Assembly (NCBI RefSeq): GCF_026262505.1
Contig: NC_067206.1
Coordinates: 39,197,660-39,261,659 of the forward strand
Direction of reading: 5' to 3'
DNA from: Trichomonas vaginalis G3
Taxonomy: Eukaryota > Parabasalia > Trichomonadida > Trichomonadidae
Length of the DNA stretch: 64,000 nt
Shown here piece after piece: positions 1 to 9,470 of this stretch (position 1 is its first letter; each line of letters starts with the position of its first letter). The position numbers and the translations under genes are program-made. Below the pieces are notes generated by a model that was given only the letters and a program-made list of their open reading frames with translations, had not been told where the DNA came from and did no database searches.

Positions 1-1236
1 TATTGTTCTATGCCATGTATTATTGTAATAATATACTAACTGTTGTATGATGGAGTCATGATTTCCATCCCAGTATATCTGACCGTTAACCCCTAACGCA
101 TCTCTAAGAGTTCTCATTACCGCATCAACTATTTTATTATGAAACGTATATGGAGAGGATGAAAAGTAAAAATTAATTTGTGGGAAATAATGAGTCATAG
201 CTGCCTGAAATCCTTTATCACCATCACCCCTGATATTATCTACTCTTTCATGATCTAGTAAGTATTGAATAGCTCTTCTTGTTTCCTGTTCTGTTTTCCC
301 TTTCACTGGAATGCAATATAAATATCTGGTGTTAATGTTAATGGTAAATAAATAAGTAACGTTTCCTTTTGAATATTCTAAATGATCGATTTCATATGAA
401 TATGGATATGGTGCAAATGAAGGGCGACTAAATTTTTCCTTTAACGGTTGAATTTTTGGGTCAATTGGTTTATTTAATATCTTGAAATCCTTTTTAAAAT
501 CTTTTTGTTTCTTTAATGTTTGAAATGGATATAATAAAGTGAATGATGAAAGATTAACTGAAGGAGGAGGTGGTTTTGGTGTTGCAGGTACTGTCGTTAG
601 AGGTTTTGGTGTTGCAAGTGGTTTAATTTTATCTGCTTTGATTTTGGATGATGAAGTTTTGGAATTCCTTCCTTCCTTCATTAATTCTGGATGTATTCTA
701 TTCATTTGTTTTAAATATGCTGTATATAAAGGTTTAATATACTTTCCCGCTTCGAGTTTATGTTGAAGGATGAATTCCAAAAGTTGATCTTCATTTAAAA
801 GTCGGGCTGAATATGGTTTAACTAATGAATCATAAATTAAAGCTTGTGCATCATTTATGGTCTGAAGGACCTGGGCGTTTTGCACCTTTTGTTTTTGCTT
901 CTTTTGCTTTTGCGGCTCAGGATTATATAATTTATATAATTCATCAATATCTTCTTCTGTTAATACTTTATTTTTAAAATCTTTCAATTGTTTCAGTTGT
1001 GATTTAGTTTTTCCCTTTGAATATTCATTATTTTTAATTTTGTCTTTAATTTTAGAAATTATTTTATCATGATATTTCAAAATTTCATTTTTATAATATG
1101 GATAATAATATCCCATATCATCACCCGTTATATTATTATTATATTTTTGGAGATATGCTTTTAAATCGTAATAATCAAGAAATTTTTGATAAAATACTAA
1201 ATCATCAATTAAATTTTCTAAATCTGAGTTATCCAT
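1..1236 (-). CDS. Group A Maverick integrase (rve-type), partial at window edge
   Basis: A single open frame of 412 codons starts with ATG at 1236 and runs off the left edge, so the C-terminus is not seen. The first 130 residues are Lys/Asp-rich and charged, followed by a Pro/Thr-rich linker (PKPLTTVPATPKPPPPS). From about residue 300 the retroviral-type integrase core appears: SYEIDHLEYS holds the first acidic residue, RGDGDKGFQ the second, and HNKIVDAVMRTLR sits where the third is expected. The role would be cutting and joining element ends into host DNA. It is followed on the same strand by the group A polymerase gene upstream. The part seen looks whole. A shorter worn copy lies at 51,545-52,053. 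The core assignment is confident; the exact catalytic set is inferred. Confidence 0.82.
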   Translation of the reverse strand, partial: MDNSDLENLIDDLVFYQKFLDYYDLKAYLQKYNNNITGDDMGYYYPYYKNEILKYHDKIISKIKDKIKNNEYSKGKTKSQLKQLKDFKNKVLTEEDIDELYKLYNPEPQKQKKQKQKVQNAQVLQTINDAQALIYDSLVKPYSARLLNEDQLLEFILQHKLEAGKYIKPLYTAYLKQMNRIHPELMKEGRNSKTSSSKIKADKIKPLATPKPLTTVPATPKPPPPSVNLSSFTLLYPFQTLKKQKDFKKDFKILNKPIDPKIQPLKEKFSRPSFAPYPYSYEIDHLEYSKGNVTYLFTININTRYLYCIPVKGKTEQETRRAIQYLLDHERVDNIRGDGDKGFQAAMTHYFPQINFYFSSSPYTFHNKIVDAVMRTLRDALGVNGQIYWDGNHDSIIQQLVYYYNNTWHRTI

Positions 1237-1338
1237 TTATATAAAAATAAAATAAATGTTTTAAGGGTGCCCACCTCTTTGAATCATAGTATCAAAAACA
1301 TCATTAACGGTTCCTTTTGTCTCTTCTGTGGCATTTTA

Positions 1339-4158
1339 TTAAATAAATGGCATACAACATCCATTTTCACAACACACAGCCTTAGTGTGTGCTCCTGTTA
1401 ATGCAGTCTTACCAATTGTTAAGCGAGTCATTGACCCGTTTTTAAGTTGTAAATTAATATTCTGACCATCAAATATCACTTTATCATTTATTATATCCAA
1501 ATAATTTTTAGGTGTTAATTGTTTATTTTGTCGTAAACTAACTCCTTTCATTTTTTGTGCAATCTTTTTAAAATCACTTCCATCAATTGAACCGTTGAAT
1601 GATGTATAACACTTGGGGCATAAAGCAACCATGTTATCACCTTGTTTCTCAATTGCTAAACCCAATAACTTCTTCTCATGTGCTTTTTCTTCAGCTTTAT
1701 TCTTTAATTTAGGTTTAAATTTCTCATCAAAACAAAAGAAATCAAAAGGTGCGAATTTGTAAATGTTTTTATCATAAAATTGTTTATCAGTAACAATTGC
1801 TTGAAATGCTTGAGTGTTAGGAAGATTTGGGTCGCCAGCGATTGCCCAATAAGATGAATCAGTATCACCTTCAATGAAATGAAAACGATTAACATTCAAG
1901 CATTTATACATAAAATCATAAATGAAAACCAAATACCAGTATTTTGCGTTATCTAAAGTGAGAAATGCCTCTTGTAAACATGTATCACATCTATAAAATC
2001 TATCTTTAAGCATCACTTGATACGTATCTTCACCTATTTCTCTTATGTTTTTAAACTTATTTGACATACATGCAACGCGTGCCTTCTGTGCATTCATTAT
2101 TTTAGTCTTTGCGTAATTTTGTGTATTCATTGCATCGTAACCATATGATCCATTAAGTGAAATCTTGCAAAATAAACTTTTTCCTTTATTTCCTTCTAAT
2201 TCAGCCTTTTGTCTTTCGTTCATAAATTCGTTCGCAAATTCATTAAAGCAAGTGTTTTTCGTAAATGTTAAAATTGATTGAATATCATCAATGATAAAAT
2301 GAAATCTGTCTATTAGATACCAAAGATAATAAGAAGAAAATGGTTGATATTGGTTGTGTGTTGATGCTAACTGAGTTAATTTCCTCTGTTTCTGGTCAAC
2401 TGGTAGATTGTTTGATTTCATGTAATTATACATAAAACTGCCAATTGTTTTTTCATCTGTGATAATATCTAAGTTTCTTATTATTGGTAAAAAGTTTATG
2501 TAATCATTAATGTATTTTTCATCAATGTGACCCTTTACTTCAGCCACGAATAAAGTATTTTTCTTTCTAATTATTCCCAGTGCTTTTGCTTTCTTTGTTG
2601 CTGTATCACAAATGATAACACCATTCAATCTTCCCGGCATATACATTTTATGGTCAGTATATTGAATGAAATCATGAGGATTAGATGAAAATGATGAAGG
2701 ATATAATGAATTAAAATCAACACCAACAAAATGAGTCATAATGTTGGTGGTGTCCTCATTTGATACAGTTTTAGTTTCTGGATTATATGAAAGTTTATTA
2801 ATGTGCGTGATTCCTTTAAGATTAACACGATGTTGAACATTTGATAGACCACCAGTAATTCCATTACGGAGAATGTGATAAGCTTCAACCGAATCTAAAG
2901 TCATTGGTAAATTATTTTTTAATGCATAATTTCTTAAATTGATTCTTAAACGTTGAACATCTTCATCTTTATTTGATTTTACGACATTGCAATAACAACA
3001 CATTAACTGACAATTTTCTTTGGTATGTGGTTTTTCATTATCGATTCTATCCAATGTTGGTTTATTAGCATATGTAAACGCTTTACCACACATTTTGCAT
3101 TTAGATGAAAGGATTAAATCGTGATAGTATTGAAAATCATCCATTGAAACATTGTTTTTAGTATCCCTTTCTGCTTTTTCATCTTGTTTCTTATATGATT
3201 CAATTTTATATTTCCAATACTTTTTCGTTAATTCAAAACTTGATTCCACATTTTCTTCTTCTGGATATGTTTCGTTAGGATTGAAGTTCTTATATGCTAA
3301 CGCGTAACGAATCATTGATGCATTCGATGATAAAGAAAGATTATGAAGCATGTCAATTTTATAAACAAATGTTTCTTCAATAATTTTATCAATTGGGTTA
3401 ATCATAATTTCAACGTCTTTATTGCAATAATGAATAAAATATTCTAATCTATTCTCAAAATTTTTAGCATCATTGAGATATATTTGATAATCTGAATCGG
3501 ATATAGTTTCTTGAGTTAATGCTGAATAAAATGAATCTTTCGTGAATGGTTCCTTTTTATATAATTCATCTTCGTAATTTTCCCACGTGATGAATTGATA
3601 AGGGAAAAAGGATTTAACACGTGATTTATTGTTTCCGAAATCTTGAGTGAATTGGTCTAATGTCCCACCCGCTATATAATTTCTGATGTCAATAAATCTT
3701 AATTCATATGGACAGTTTGTTTTCTTTACAATGATTTGCTTAAATTGAGAAGATGAACCCAGCATTGATTTTATTTTCCATTTTGCAGTGTTTAAATCAC
3801 GAAGAATTAAATTTAAATCAAACTTTCCCGAATTAAAACCTATGATATTCACTTTATTAAATTCTTCATCTAAAAGCTCTTTCATTGCTTCCTTTTGTTT
3901 CTCATTTAATGTATGAGACAAAGTCCCCGCCGTTTGGTCTGTTTGCGGCTTCATTAATTCTTCATATTGTTCAATATTTGATTTAGCAACTAATGAACAG
4001 GTTGAAAATAAAAACTCAATCCAATCAGAAATAAAAGAATCACTCGAAGTTAAGCAAAAATTCCTCGTAAATGTTTTATCACGGTCTACGACCTCGCCGC
4101 TTTGCGGCTTTATTTTGACAGTTGATGATACCATAAATGGTTTTAAGTAAGCGTTCAA
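1339..4158 (-). CDS. Group A protein-primed family B DNA polymerase with HNH-like insert
   Basis: A 939-codon open frame. Exonuclease motifs are visible: NSGKFDLNLILRDL near residue 107 (Exo II) and YCNKDV near 250 (Exo III). Polymerase motifs follow: DFNSLYPSS near 480 (motif A), KISLNGSYGY near 663 (motif B) and EGDTDSSYW near 762 (motif C). Between exonuclease and palm, about residues 349-392, lies a compact CxxC...LDRID...CxxC block (CKMCGKAF, LDRIDNEKPH, MCCYCN) that matches the HNH/zinc endonuclease pattern. Such polymerases copy linear DNA from a terminal protein primer. The gene as a whole looks broken in about two places, though this long part is open. A much more worn copy is at 48,600-51,485 on the other strand. 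Family call is firm; a nuclease activity for the insert is inference. Confidence 0.88.
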   Translation of the reverse strand: MNAYLKPFMVSSTVKIKPQSGEVVDRDKTFTRNFCLTSSDSFISDWIEFLFSTCSLVAKSNIEQYEELMKPQTDQTAGTLSHTLNEKQKEAMKELLDEEFNKVNIIGFNSGKFDLNLILRDLNTAKWKIKSMLGSSSQFKQIIVKKTNCPYELRFIDIRNYIAGGTLDQFTQDFGNNKSRVKSFFPYQFITWENYEDELYKKEPFTKDSFYSALTQETISDSDYQIYLNDAKNFENRLEYFIHYCNKDVEIMINPIDKIIEETFVYKIDMLHNLSLSSNASMIRYALAYKNFNPNETYPEEENVESSFELTKKYWKYKIESYKKQDEKAERDTKNNVSMDDFQYYHDLILSSKCKMCGKAFTYANKPTLDRIDNEKPHTKENCQLMCCYCNVVKSNKDEDVQRLRINLRNYALKNNLPMTLDSVEAYHILRNGITGGLSNVQHRVNLKGITHINKLSYNPETKTVSNEDTTNIMTHFVGVDFNSLYPSSFSSNPHDFIQYTDHKMYMPGRLNGVIICDTATKKAKALGIIRKKNTLFVAEVKGHIDEKYINDYINFLPIIRNLDIITDEKTIGSFMYNYMKSNNLPVDQKQRKLTQLASTHNQYQPFSSYYLWYLIDRFHFIIDDIQSILTFTKNTCFNEFANEFMNERQKAELEGNKGKSLFCKISLNGSYGYDAMNTQNYAKTKIMNAQKARVACMSNKFKNIREIGEDTYQVMLKDRFYRCDTCLQEAFLTLDNAKYWYLVFIYDFMYKCLNVNRFHFIEGDTDSSYWAIAGDPNLPNTQAFQAIVTDKQFYDKNIYKFAPFDFFCFDEKFKPKLKNKAEEKAHEKKLLGLAIEKQGDNMVALCPKCYTSFNGSIDGSDFKKIAQKMKGVSLRQNKQLTPKNYLDIINDKVIFDGQNINLQLKNGSMTRLTIGKTALTGAHTKAVCCENGCCMPFI

Positions 4159-4174
4159 AGTTGCACATTCAGAA

Positions 4175-4845
4175 AGTGAAGTTCTTCTTTAGTCTCTAAT
4201 GTTTCGAAGTCAAAAGTAATATAATATCTTGTTGGTTTATAATATTCCTGCAAATTATGTGCTAATAGCCATTGATATATCTTCTGTTTCGTGATATGTG
4301 GGCATATGGTTGTTGTGTGTTTTGCAATTGAACGTCTTGAATTAATCTTCCATTATTTTCTTTACATTTCTCACAATGTTTTAAAAATCTTCTTTGGTTT
4401 TTTCCTTTCTGGATCATCACGGATAGAATAAACTTCTTCTTTGCAATATGGACAAACTTTATAGCCGGTGAGTGCTTCAACGTCTGTTATTCTGTCAGCG
4501 TGAAGTTTTCCACATGGACTCTGTGTTAATAAAATATTTACTGTTTCAAATTCTGGATCTATCATTATTGATTCCACTAATGGAAAGTCTACCTTGTTAA
4601 TGTCTACGTCTTCTGGTTGAGGGTCACAATAATAAAAAATCAATATTAACGTTTAACATTCTTGCTAACCTCTCACTTTCTGATGAAATGTCAAACCCTT
4701 CATATGCATCTATTGCTTCATTTAAATAGCTTCTACGAGTTTTAGGATTAACACCATCAGGAATGTTATAGAAGCGTTTAAATAACCTTCTACCTTCTGC
4801 TCTAATTTGATTATCATTCATTTTAGCTGTTCCGTTTTTGTTCAT
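4175..4845 (-). pseudogene. Conserved region next to group A polymerase, broken
   Basis: Overlapping short frames on the minus strand, matching 47,976-48,560 on the plus strand almost residue for residue (for example AEGRRLFKRFYNIPDG and NILLTQSPCGKLHADR). A pair of CxxC elements (CPYCKEE and CEKCKENN) suggests a small zinc ribbon. The block sits directly before the polymerase in both copies and is probably functionally tied to it, but I do not assign a separate activity. It looks broken, about two breaks. Confidence 0.55.
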
Positions 4846-4908
4846 TTATGTAAGAATAAAAATTAAAAAAATAAATAAAAATAAAGTTTATTTTTTTAAA
4901 GTCCAGGG

Positions 4909-5550
4909 CTAAAGTCCATAAAATGAATTAAGAACACATAAATTTTTATCATCCGCGACGTGACGAATACATTTTAATTTACTCAAGAATGCGTACCCTG
5001 ATACATTAAATCTAATTCCTGTCTTATTTAATTTCACAACTTTGAAAAGGAATGTATGAATAGCTATAAAATGATGAGATGATGTTTTATGGGTTGCTTC
5101 CATTTTTTCTGAAATAAATGAATAAATATAATGCTTATACGTTTTCATATCTTTTATGTTCTTAATAATGAATGGTATAGACCTTTCAACTTCATCTTCC
5201 TTCGGTGCTGTTCTTTCATATGAAACATTATTGGTATCTTCAATAATGAAACCACAATCGCATAAAATTTTATATGTACCAATTGTTTCTTTTGATATTT
5301 TATCTAACAAATCAAAAACTTTATCAACACCTGTACATTTATTTAAATAATAATTTGTGTAAATATCATGGTCTTCTTTCTTAATTGTATTTGTTGCATA
5401 TGTTACATTTTTCAGTGCTTTTTTGAATTTTTCAGAATCAAGAGGAGGTGAAAGTAATATACATGGATAATCTCCATCGTCAATAAATTGTAACTTATGT
5501 TTACGAATAAATTTAGTACCTTCTTCTGAAAGTGTTTCATCTATTTCACC
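4909..5550 (-). pseudogene. Group A hypothetical protein, broken
   Basis: A minus-strand coding stretch with conserved phrases ILCDCGFIIEDTNNVSYER and FIIKNIKDMKTYKHYIYSF, found again at 47,380-47,935 beside the second group A copy. It has a CxC near the start of the conserved part and is rich in Lys and Asn. No family recognised. Its fixed place between the polymerase region and the next small gene in both copies shows that it belongs to the element. It looks broken, about one or two breaks. Confidence 0.5.
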
Positions 5551-5552
5551 AT

Positions 5553-6020
5553 CTAATAAATTTTGTGTTGATTCTGAGACATAATTTTTATATCTTTCTT
5601 CATGAGATTTTTGAACTGCTGATTCTGAAGCTGGATATTCATTAAACCCTCTACTTCATTTTCATTATATTTTTCAACTTCTCTTAATTCCTTAATTTTT
5701 TCATCTATTTCATCTCTTATTTTTTCCAGTCTTTCAATTTCATCATATTCATCATCTTTAATCCGTTCTTCATAATATTCAGGGAAAACATCATGTTCTT
5801 TAGGTTTTTCTTCTTCAGATGTGGGATATAAGAAATTTATAACATCATCTTTATTCATTTTTCTATCATAATCAAACTCATTTAAAAACTCCGCGAATTT
5901 TTGACAATTTCTTAAATAATATTTACTGACCTCATAACCCGCTTCCTCTAATATATCCTTTATTTCCTCATTTGTGAATTCCAATTTTTTAACGTCGTTA
6001 GTCTTGACACTCATTTTCAT
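5553..6020 (-). CDS. Group A charged coiled-coil hypothetical protein
   Basis: A 155-codon frame starting with ATG at 6020 (a second ATG two codons later is equally possible). It is related to the 201-residue product at 46,774-47,379: both begin KxLEFTNEEIKDILE-like, contain a YLRNCQKFAEFLNEF-like segment, then a strongly charged stretch EKIRDEIDEKIKELREVEK typical of a coiled coil. No enzyme motif is visible. It is the outermost gene of group A on this side and borders the palindromic repeat region. Function unknown; perhaps a DNA-binding or structural accessory protein. The two copies differ at the C-terminus, and this one may be incomplete. Confidence 0.55.
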   Translation of the reverse strand: MKMSVKTNDVKKLEFTNEEIKDILEEAGYEVSKYYLRNCQKFAEFLNEFDYDRKMNKDDVINFLYPTSEEEKPKEHDVFPEYYEERIKDDEYDEIERLEKIRDEIDEKIKELREVEKYNENEVEGLMNIQLQNQQFKNLMKKDIKIMSQNQHKIY

Positions 6021-6415
6021 ACAAATTAAAAAAATAAATTATTCAAAAATGTAAGACATGAATTTTTAAAGTTTATTTTTTTATTTTTTTTATTTTTTTT
6101 ATTTCATTATGTATGGGTTTAGTGTAAATGTCTTACAATTTTGAAAATTTTTTAAATCTTGATTTATTCAAAAACGTAAGAATAAAAACCGTAAGAATCA
6201 TACATTTTTTACTTCATATGTTAAAAAAAATGATACAAAATCACTCGATATTGTATGAATTCTTACGTTTACAAAAAAAGTCACAAAACCCGCATTATAT
6301 ACTACTAAGAGGTGCGATCTCACCTGTTTTTTCACCTCTTGAATTTTCATGAATTTTCCCGAAATAAAAAATAAAGTTAGTTTTATTTTGTATGTAAAGA
6401 CATGATTTCAGGGAT

Positions 6416-6453
6416 TTTTTTGACGAAGTGAACGTTGACACTTCGTCAAAAAA
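6416..6453. repeat. 15-bp-arm hairpin repeat
   Basis: TTTTTTGACGAAGTG is followed after an 8-base loop by its exact reverse complement CACTTCGTCAAAAAA. The same arms recur at 8891-8928, 8999-9036 and 9106-9143, and in worn form near 6965, 53.7, 53.85, 54.0 and 54.35 kb. Loops differ while arms stay intact. Could act as a bidirectional terminator or replication/packaging structure; role unknown. Confidence 0.85.
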
Positions 6454-6559
6454 TAACAGTTATATAATGAAAAAGTGTCATTTTTTTTCATTTTTTTCAT
6501 TTGACGAGAATGTCGGGTAGATGGTTAGATCTCACCTGTTTTCTCACCTCTTGAATTTG

Positions 6560-6850
6560 TCGAAACTTCTTCGTACATGTTTTGTCATGACTTCTTCATC
6601 GTAATGTTTTTGTCAAGACTTCTTCGTAAATGTTTTGTCAAGACTTCTTCGTATATGTTTTTGTCAAGACTTCTTCGTACATGTTTTGTCAAGACTTCTT
6701 CGTACATGTTTTGTCATGACTTCTTCGTAAATGTTTTGTCAAACATGAACGTAAATGTTTTGTCGAAACTTCTTCGTACATGTTTTGTCAAGACTTCTTC
6801 GTAAATGTTTTGTCAAACATGAATCGTAAATGTTTTGTCGAAACTTCTTC
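6560..6850. repeat. 25-bp minisatellite, forward orientation
   Basis: About eleven imperfect head-to-tail units of TTTTGTCAAGACTTCTTCG plus TAAATG-like spacer. Variant units replace the middle with CATGACTTC or AAACATGAA. The same unit is present in reverse orientation at 8575-8770 and 9305-9425 on the far side of the KilA-N gene. Open frames across it are a by-product of repetition. Confidence 0.85.
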
Positions 6851-7086
6851 GTAATGAGTGTAAAGGACCCAAAAATAATGTTTAGGTGAAGAGGTGCGAT
6901 CTCACCTGTTTTTTCACCTGTTTTTTCACAACCGTTTTACATGGTAAACGTTATTTTTACATTATGACACGAAGTGAAGGTTGACACTTCGTCAAAAAAA
7001 TCCCTGAAATCATATCTTTTATACAAAAAAATGAAATAAAACTAACTTTATTTTCTGACTTTCACAAAAGACCAAAAATAAACGCT

Positions 7087-8415
7087 TTACATGTATTTTT
7101 CAGCAACTTCGTCAAATAATTTTATAGCTTTATCTATCTCATCTACTTCAAACGTTTCTTTACCTTTTATGGGAGCACCATACATTTTCTCAAACTTTTC
7201 AAGTAGTTCTGTTTCTGCAGCTCTCATATCATTAGCAAACACAACCTTGACTCTATTGACTGTACTGTCATATCTTTGAGTTATATTATATGTTCTTCCT
7301 ATCTTATATCTCTTTGTGTTGAAGTCCTTCGGTTTCTGAACGATGTAAAGTAAGCCTTCACTGCAACGTTCCGTATCGAATGAACCATATGTTATGAAGT
7401 TATATCCAACAACTGGGTCTAACCATAACAAAACTATTGGTATAAGACTTTTGTCGATGAGATATGCTGCAGTTCCATAGAATTTTACCGATATCATAAG
7501 CTCAGGATTTCTTGTCAAAATTTTCTGAGTAGAAGCAATTTTAACCCAGTCGTGTGTTTTCTTTCCAGATGGAAATATAATGTCTGACAAAGAATATTTG
7601 TTGTATTTCTTTGAGTATCTTACGTTTAAATCACCTATTCTAACCACTTTGGTGTCATTGTCTATCTTTTTAACTGTTTCAAACTCAATGTTTGACATAT
7701 CTTTCTTTAAGTCAGCATAGTCGTTTCTCATACGTTCTATCTCTTTGACGGAGTAGTTATATTTCCTCATTGCTGCTTTACATTTTGAACATTGCGGGTT
7801 CATTTTTGCGTTATATTCTGAAACCTTACCTGCTAAAACAACTAAAGCGTCAATGGTTTTCTTTAAATCTGAAGCTGCTGGTTTTATCTGTTTGTTCCAT
7901 ACCTTACCTCTTCTATCTTTATCTCTTATCTGCCATACACATTCAGCAACTAACGAAACAAAGTTGTCGTAGGTCTTAAATTCTTCAGATTTATATATGT
8001 CAGAAACATTCTTATATACTATGTCGCAATCTTTGTCCATAACCTTATGGTTGCAATGAAATCCTAGAAACTCATAGTTTACCTTTCGTATGAACTTCTT
8101 TATTTCTACTGAGTCAGTTGCTTTGACTTCTATTTCATCGAATTCAGGAATAGTGAGCTTTTGCTGCTGAATTTCAGGCAATTTGGGTAAATGGTCGATG
8201 AGGTCCTGCATTTCATAAAGATATTCTTCATTTTCTTCATCTTTCGCACTACAGTCTAAATTACTTGTTAAAAGTTCTTGCTTTATCTTCTGGATTTTTG
8301 TTTCGAAAGTATATGAAGAAGGAATGAAGCTTTTCATCTCTACCAACATTGACGTAGGATTCATGACTAACGAGTTTGGTGCTGTTGTTTGAATTGTTTT
8401 TGCTTCGACTGACAT
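7087..8415 (-). CDS. KilA-N and T5orf172 (GIY-YIG-like) domain protein
   Basis: The frame is open from 8490, but ATG at 8415 (MSVEAKTIQTTAPNS) is preferred; the stretch before it is Phe-rich and encoded by the A/T leader. The product has 442 residues. A CxxC (PQCSKCKAAM) near 207 precedes a coiled segment. Residues about 255-350 match KilA-N (KYSLSDIIFPSGKKTHDWV, then LIPIVLLWLDPVVGYNF), a DNA-binding domain of large DNA viruses. The last 90 residues match T5orf172/MUG113, a GIY-YIG relative (LLYIVQKP, RYKIGRTYNITQRYDS, ending FEVDEIDKAIKLFDEV). Such proteins occur in iridoviruses, poxviruses, mimiviruses and phages; a DNA-binding nuclease or regulator is likely. It looks whole, and a worn copy lies at 52,915-55,415. 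The gene sits alone between inverted repeat blocks. Confidence 0.82.
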   Translation of the reverse strand: MSVEAKTIQTTAPNSLVMNPTSMLVEMKSFIPSSYTFETKIQKIKQELLTSNLDCSAKDEENEEYLYEMQDLIDHLPKLPEIQQQKLTIPEFDEIEVKATDSVEIKKFIRKVNYEFLGFHCNHKVMDKDCDIVYKNVSDIYKSEEFKTYDNFVSLVAECVWQIRDKDRRGKVWNKQIKPAASDLKKTIDALVVLAGKVSEYNAKMNPQCSKCKAAMRKYNYSVKEIERMRNDYADLKKDMSNIEFETVKKIDNDTKVVRIGDLNVRYSKKYNKYSLSDIIFPSGKKTHDWVKIASTQKILTRNPELMISVKFYGTAAYLIDKSLIPIVLLWLDPVVGYNFITYGSFDTERCSEGLLYIVQKPKDFNTKRYKIGRTYNITQRYDSTVNRVKVVFANDMRAAETELLEKFEKMYGAPIKGKETFEVDEIDKAIKLFDEVAEKYM

Positions 8416-8574
8416 TTCTGTTCTTACATACAAAATAAAAAAAAATAAAAAAATAAAACTAACTTTATTTTTTATTTCGGGAAAATTCATGAAAATTCAC
8501 GAGGTGAAAAAAGAGGTGAAAAAACAGGTGAGATCGCACCTCTTCACCTAAATTATATTTTTGGGTCCTTTACA

Positions 8575-8770
8575 CTCATTACGAAGAAGTCTTGACAAAG
8601 CATGTACGTTCATGTTTGACAAAACACTTACGAAGAAGTCTTGACAAAACATTTACGAAGAAGTCATGACAAAACATTTACGAAGAAGTCATGAAAATTC
8701 AAGAGGTGAAAAAAGAGGTGAAAAAACATTTACGAAGAAGTCTTGACAAAACATTTACGAAGAAGTCTTG
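8575..8770. repeat. 25-bp minisatellite, reverse orientation
   Basis: Units of CGAAGAAGTCTTGACAAAAC plus a short spacer, the reverse complement of the array at 6560-6850. About seven units, interrupted by an AAGAGGTGAAAAAAGAGGTG segment. Confidence 0.8.
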
Positions 8771-8844
8771 ACAAATTCAAGAGGTTAGAAAACGTGTTAG
8801 AAAACGTGTTAGATCTAACCATCTACCCGACATTCTCGTCAAAT

Positions 8845-9165
8845 ACAAAAAAATACAAAAAAATGACACTTTTTCATTAGATAACTGTTATTTTTTGACG
8901 AAGTGAACATTGACACTTCGTCAAAAAAAATCCCTGAAATCATATCTTACATACAAAAAAATACAAAAAAATGACACTTTTTCATTAGATAACTGTTATT
9001 TTTTGACGAAGTGAACGTTTGCACTTCGTCAAAAAAATCCCTGAAATCATGTCTAACATACAAAAAAATACAAAAAAATGACACTTTTTCATTAGATAAC
9101 TGTTATTTTTTGACGAAGTGAAGGTTGACACTTCGTCAAAAAAATCCCTGAAATCATATCTTTTA
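8845..9165. repeat. Three tandem 107-bp units, each with a perfect hairpin
   Basis: Units start at 8845, 8952 and 9059, spaced exactly 107 bp. Each has a TACAAAAAAATACAAAAAAA start, GACACTTTTTCATTAG, then the GACGAAGTG hairpin and TCCCTGAAATCAT. Loops read AACATTGA, AACGTTTG and AAGGTTGA, so arms are better kept than loops. Confidence 0.88.
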
Positions 9166-9304
9166 TACAAAATAAAAAAATAAAACTAACTTTATTTTTT
9201 ATTTCGGGAAAATTCATGAAAATTCACGAGGTGAAAAAAGAGGTGAAAAAACAGGTGAGATCGCACCTCTTCACCTAAATTATATTTTTGGGTCCTTTAC
9301 ACTC

Positions 9305-9425
9305 ATTACGAAGAAGTCTTGACAAAACATTTACGAAGAAGTCTTGACAAAACATTTACGAAGAAGTCTTGACAAAACATTTACGAAGAAGTCATGACAA
9401 AACATTTACGAAGAAGTCATGAAAA
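9305..9425. repeat. 25-bp minisatellite, second reverse block
   Basis: Five near-identical units of ACGAAGAAGTCTTGACAAAA plus spacer, in the same orientation as 8575-8770. Confidence 0.8.
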
Positions 9426-9470
9426 TTCAAGAGGTGAAAAAACAGGTGAGATCTAACCTCTTCACCTAAA

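Larger units (their letters stand above)
6021..7086. repeat. Repeat-rich spacer left of KilA-N gene
   Basis: No gene is supported here. The stretch holds an AT-rich segment shared with the 46.5 kb region, a strong hairpin (6416-6453), a 25-bp minisatellite (about 6560-6850), GGTGCGATCTCACC near-palindromes and a second worn hairpin near 6965-6998. Much of 6300-7060 recurs in inverse orientation at about 8440-9480, so the KilA-N gene lies inside a long interrupted inverted repeat. Confidence 0.8.
8440..9470. repeat. Repeat-rich spacer right of KilA-N gene
   Basis: No gene is supported. The stretch repeats, mostly in inverse orientation, the blocks seen at 6300-7060: the ATTTCGGGAAAATTCATG segment, GGTGAGATCGCACC near-palindromes, the 25-bp minisatellite and the GACGAAGTG hairpins. 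A larger block of about 750 bp (8450-8660 and 9170-9480) is itself duplicated on either side of the 107-bp tandem array. Confidence 0.8.

Noticed and set aside
539-766. Gly-rich plus-strand frame of 75 codons
   Set aside because: It is the antisense shadow of the Pro-rich linker of the group A integrase.
6577-6804. Cys/His/Phe-rich frame of 75 codons
   Set aside because: Direct translation of the 25-bp minisatellite.
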